From assembly GCA_049515555.1 (NCBI GenBank), contig JBEKTY010000009.1, forward strand, positions 17,287 through 81,286: DNA of 64,000 nt, given 5' to 3'. A program made the translations under genes and the position numbers. Position 1 is the first letter of the stretch; each line of letters starts with the position of its first letter. The stretch is from JBEKTY01 sp049515555 (lineage in GTDB: Bacteria; Planctomycetota; Planctomycetia; Pirellulales; Thermoguttaceae). The notes beneath the pieces were generated by a model. It saw nothing but the letters and a program-made list of their open reading frames with translations. It was not told the DNA's origin and made no database searches. Shown one piece after another: positions 63,851-64,000 of this stretch.

Positions 63851-64000
63851 TCACAGGAGTTTTGCAAATTGCGCATGCCCAGTCCCCTCTCCCTCCGGGA
63901 GAGGGTTAGGGTCAATACCGTTGAATTAGTCGTAAGTTAAATACCGATAATGTCTTACGGAGTTTGGAATCTCTTGCCCTTGCGGTTTCTTGCGTGCAAG
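63851..64000. other. Window end: CCCTCTCCC repeat and flanking sequence
   Basis: AGTCCCCTCTCCCTCCGGGA (63881), continuing GAGGGTTAGGGTCAA, is the last copy of the hairpin repeat. The following 80 bases are AT-richer. No gene start was recognised before the window ends. Confidence 0.6.

Overview
The window looks like a chromosomal piece of a planctomycete, probably of the Pirellulales type. The coding DNA is GC-rich and many genes overlap by 4 to 11 bases. Gene families typical of planctomycetes occur: HNH proteins, a PQQ-like propeller protein starting with a WPGWRG motif, and a golvesin-like fragment. Short palindromic and minisatellite repeats are abundant and have been absorbed into reading frames. 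Identification is from reading the sequence only; no database search was possible.

1-22,027 (+ strand) is an exopolysaccharide or O-antigen-like cluster: several GT2 and GT4 glycosyltransferases, a GT8-like transferase, an OafA-type acyltransferase, an FkbM methyltransferase, a WcaF-type acetyltransferase, a polymerase/ligase-like membrane protein, a phosphodiester glycosidase-domain protein, a PQQ-propeller/multi-TM hybrid, a radical SAM/SPASM protein, two DUF218 proteins and a bifunctional Fkp (L-fucose kinase/GDP-fucose pyrophosphorylase). Together they would make, modify and export a fucose-containing glycan.

22,010-25,970 (- strand) is the most striking locus: a complete type V-B single-effector CRISPR locus. 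It has a full-length Cas12b (1136 aa), a tracrRNA gene with its own TTGACC-17-TACACT promoter, and a three-repeat, two-spacer mini-array ending inside the 3' end of fkp. No cas1, cas2 or cas4 is present. The RuvC-I catalytic aspartate of Cas12b is histidine (H586; GAT/GAC to CAT), while the other two catalytic residues (E854, D978) are intact. This predicts a natural RNA-guided DNA-binding protein without nuclease activity, although one mutated isolate or a sequencing error cannot be excluded.

25,967-38,725 is an accessory island, mostly on the - strand and visibly richer in A+T. It holds gene debris (glycosyltransferase, golvesin-like, two DNA methyltransferase remnants), small unknown genes separated by strong hairpins and a repeated intergenic module, a primase-polymerase/DinG-like helicase fusion, an AAA+ ATPase and a DUF3102-like protein. 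This is the replication module of an integrated plasmid or phage-like element. It ends next to a tRNA-Val gene (38,725-38,798).

38,953-46,423 returns to housekeeping genes: a metallophosphatase, a KaiC-like ATPase, LeuB, an HNH protein, an ECF sigma factor, RuvX/YqgF, a sugar-epimerase-like SDR and a small secreted protein. 46,611-62,206 is a complete nuoA-N operon for respiratory complex I in canonical order. Repeats have entered or extended several subunits (A, B, E, F, G, J, L, N). A PAS-AAA-Fis regulator that lacks the sigma-54 contact loop follows (62,387-63,850).
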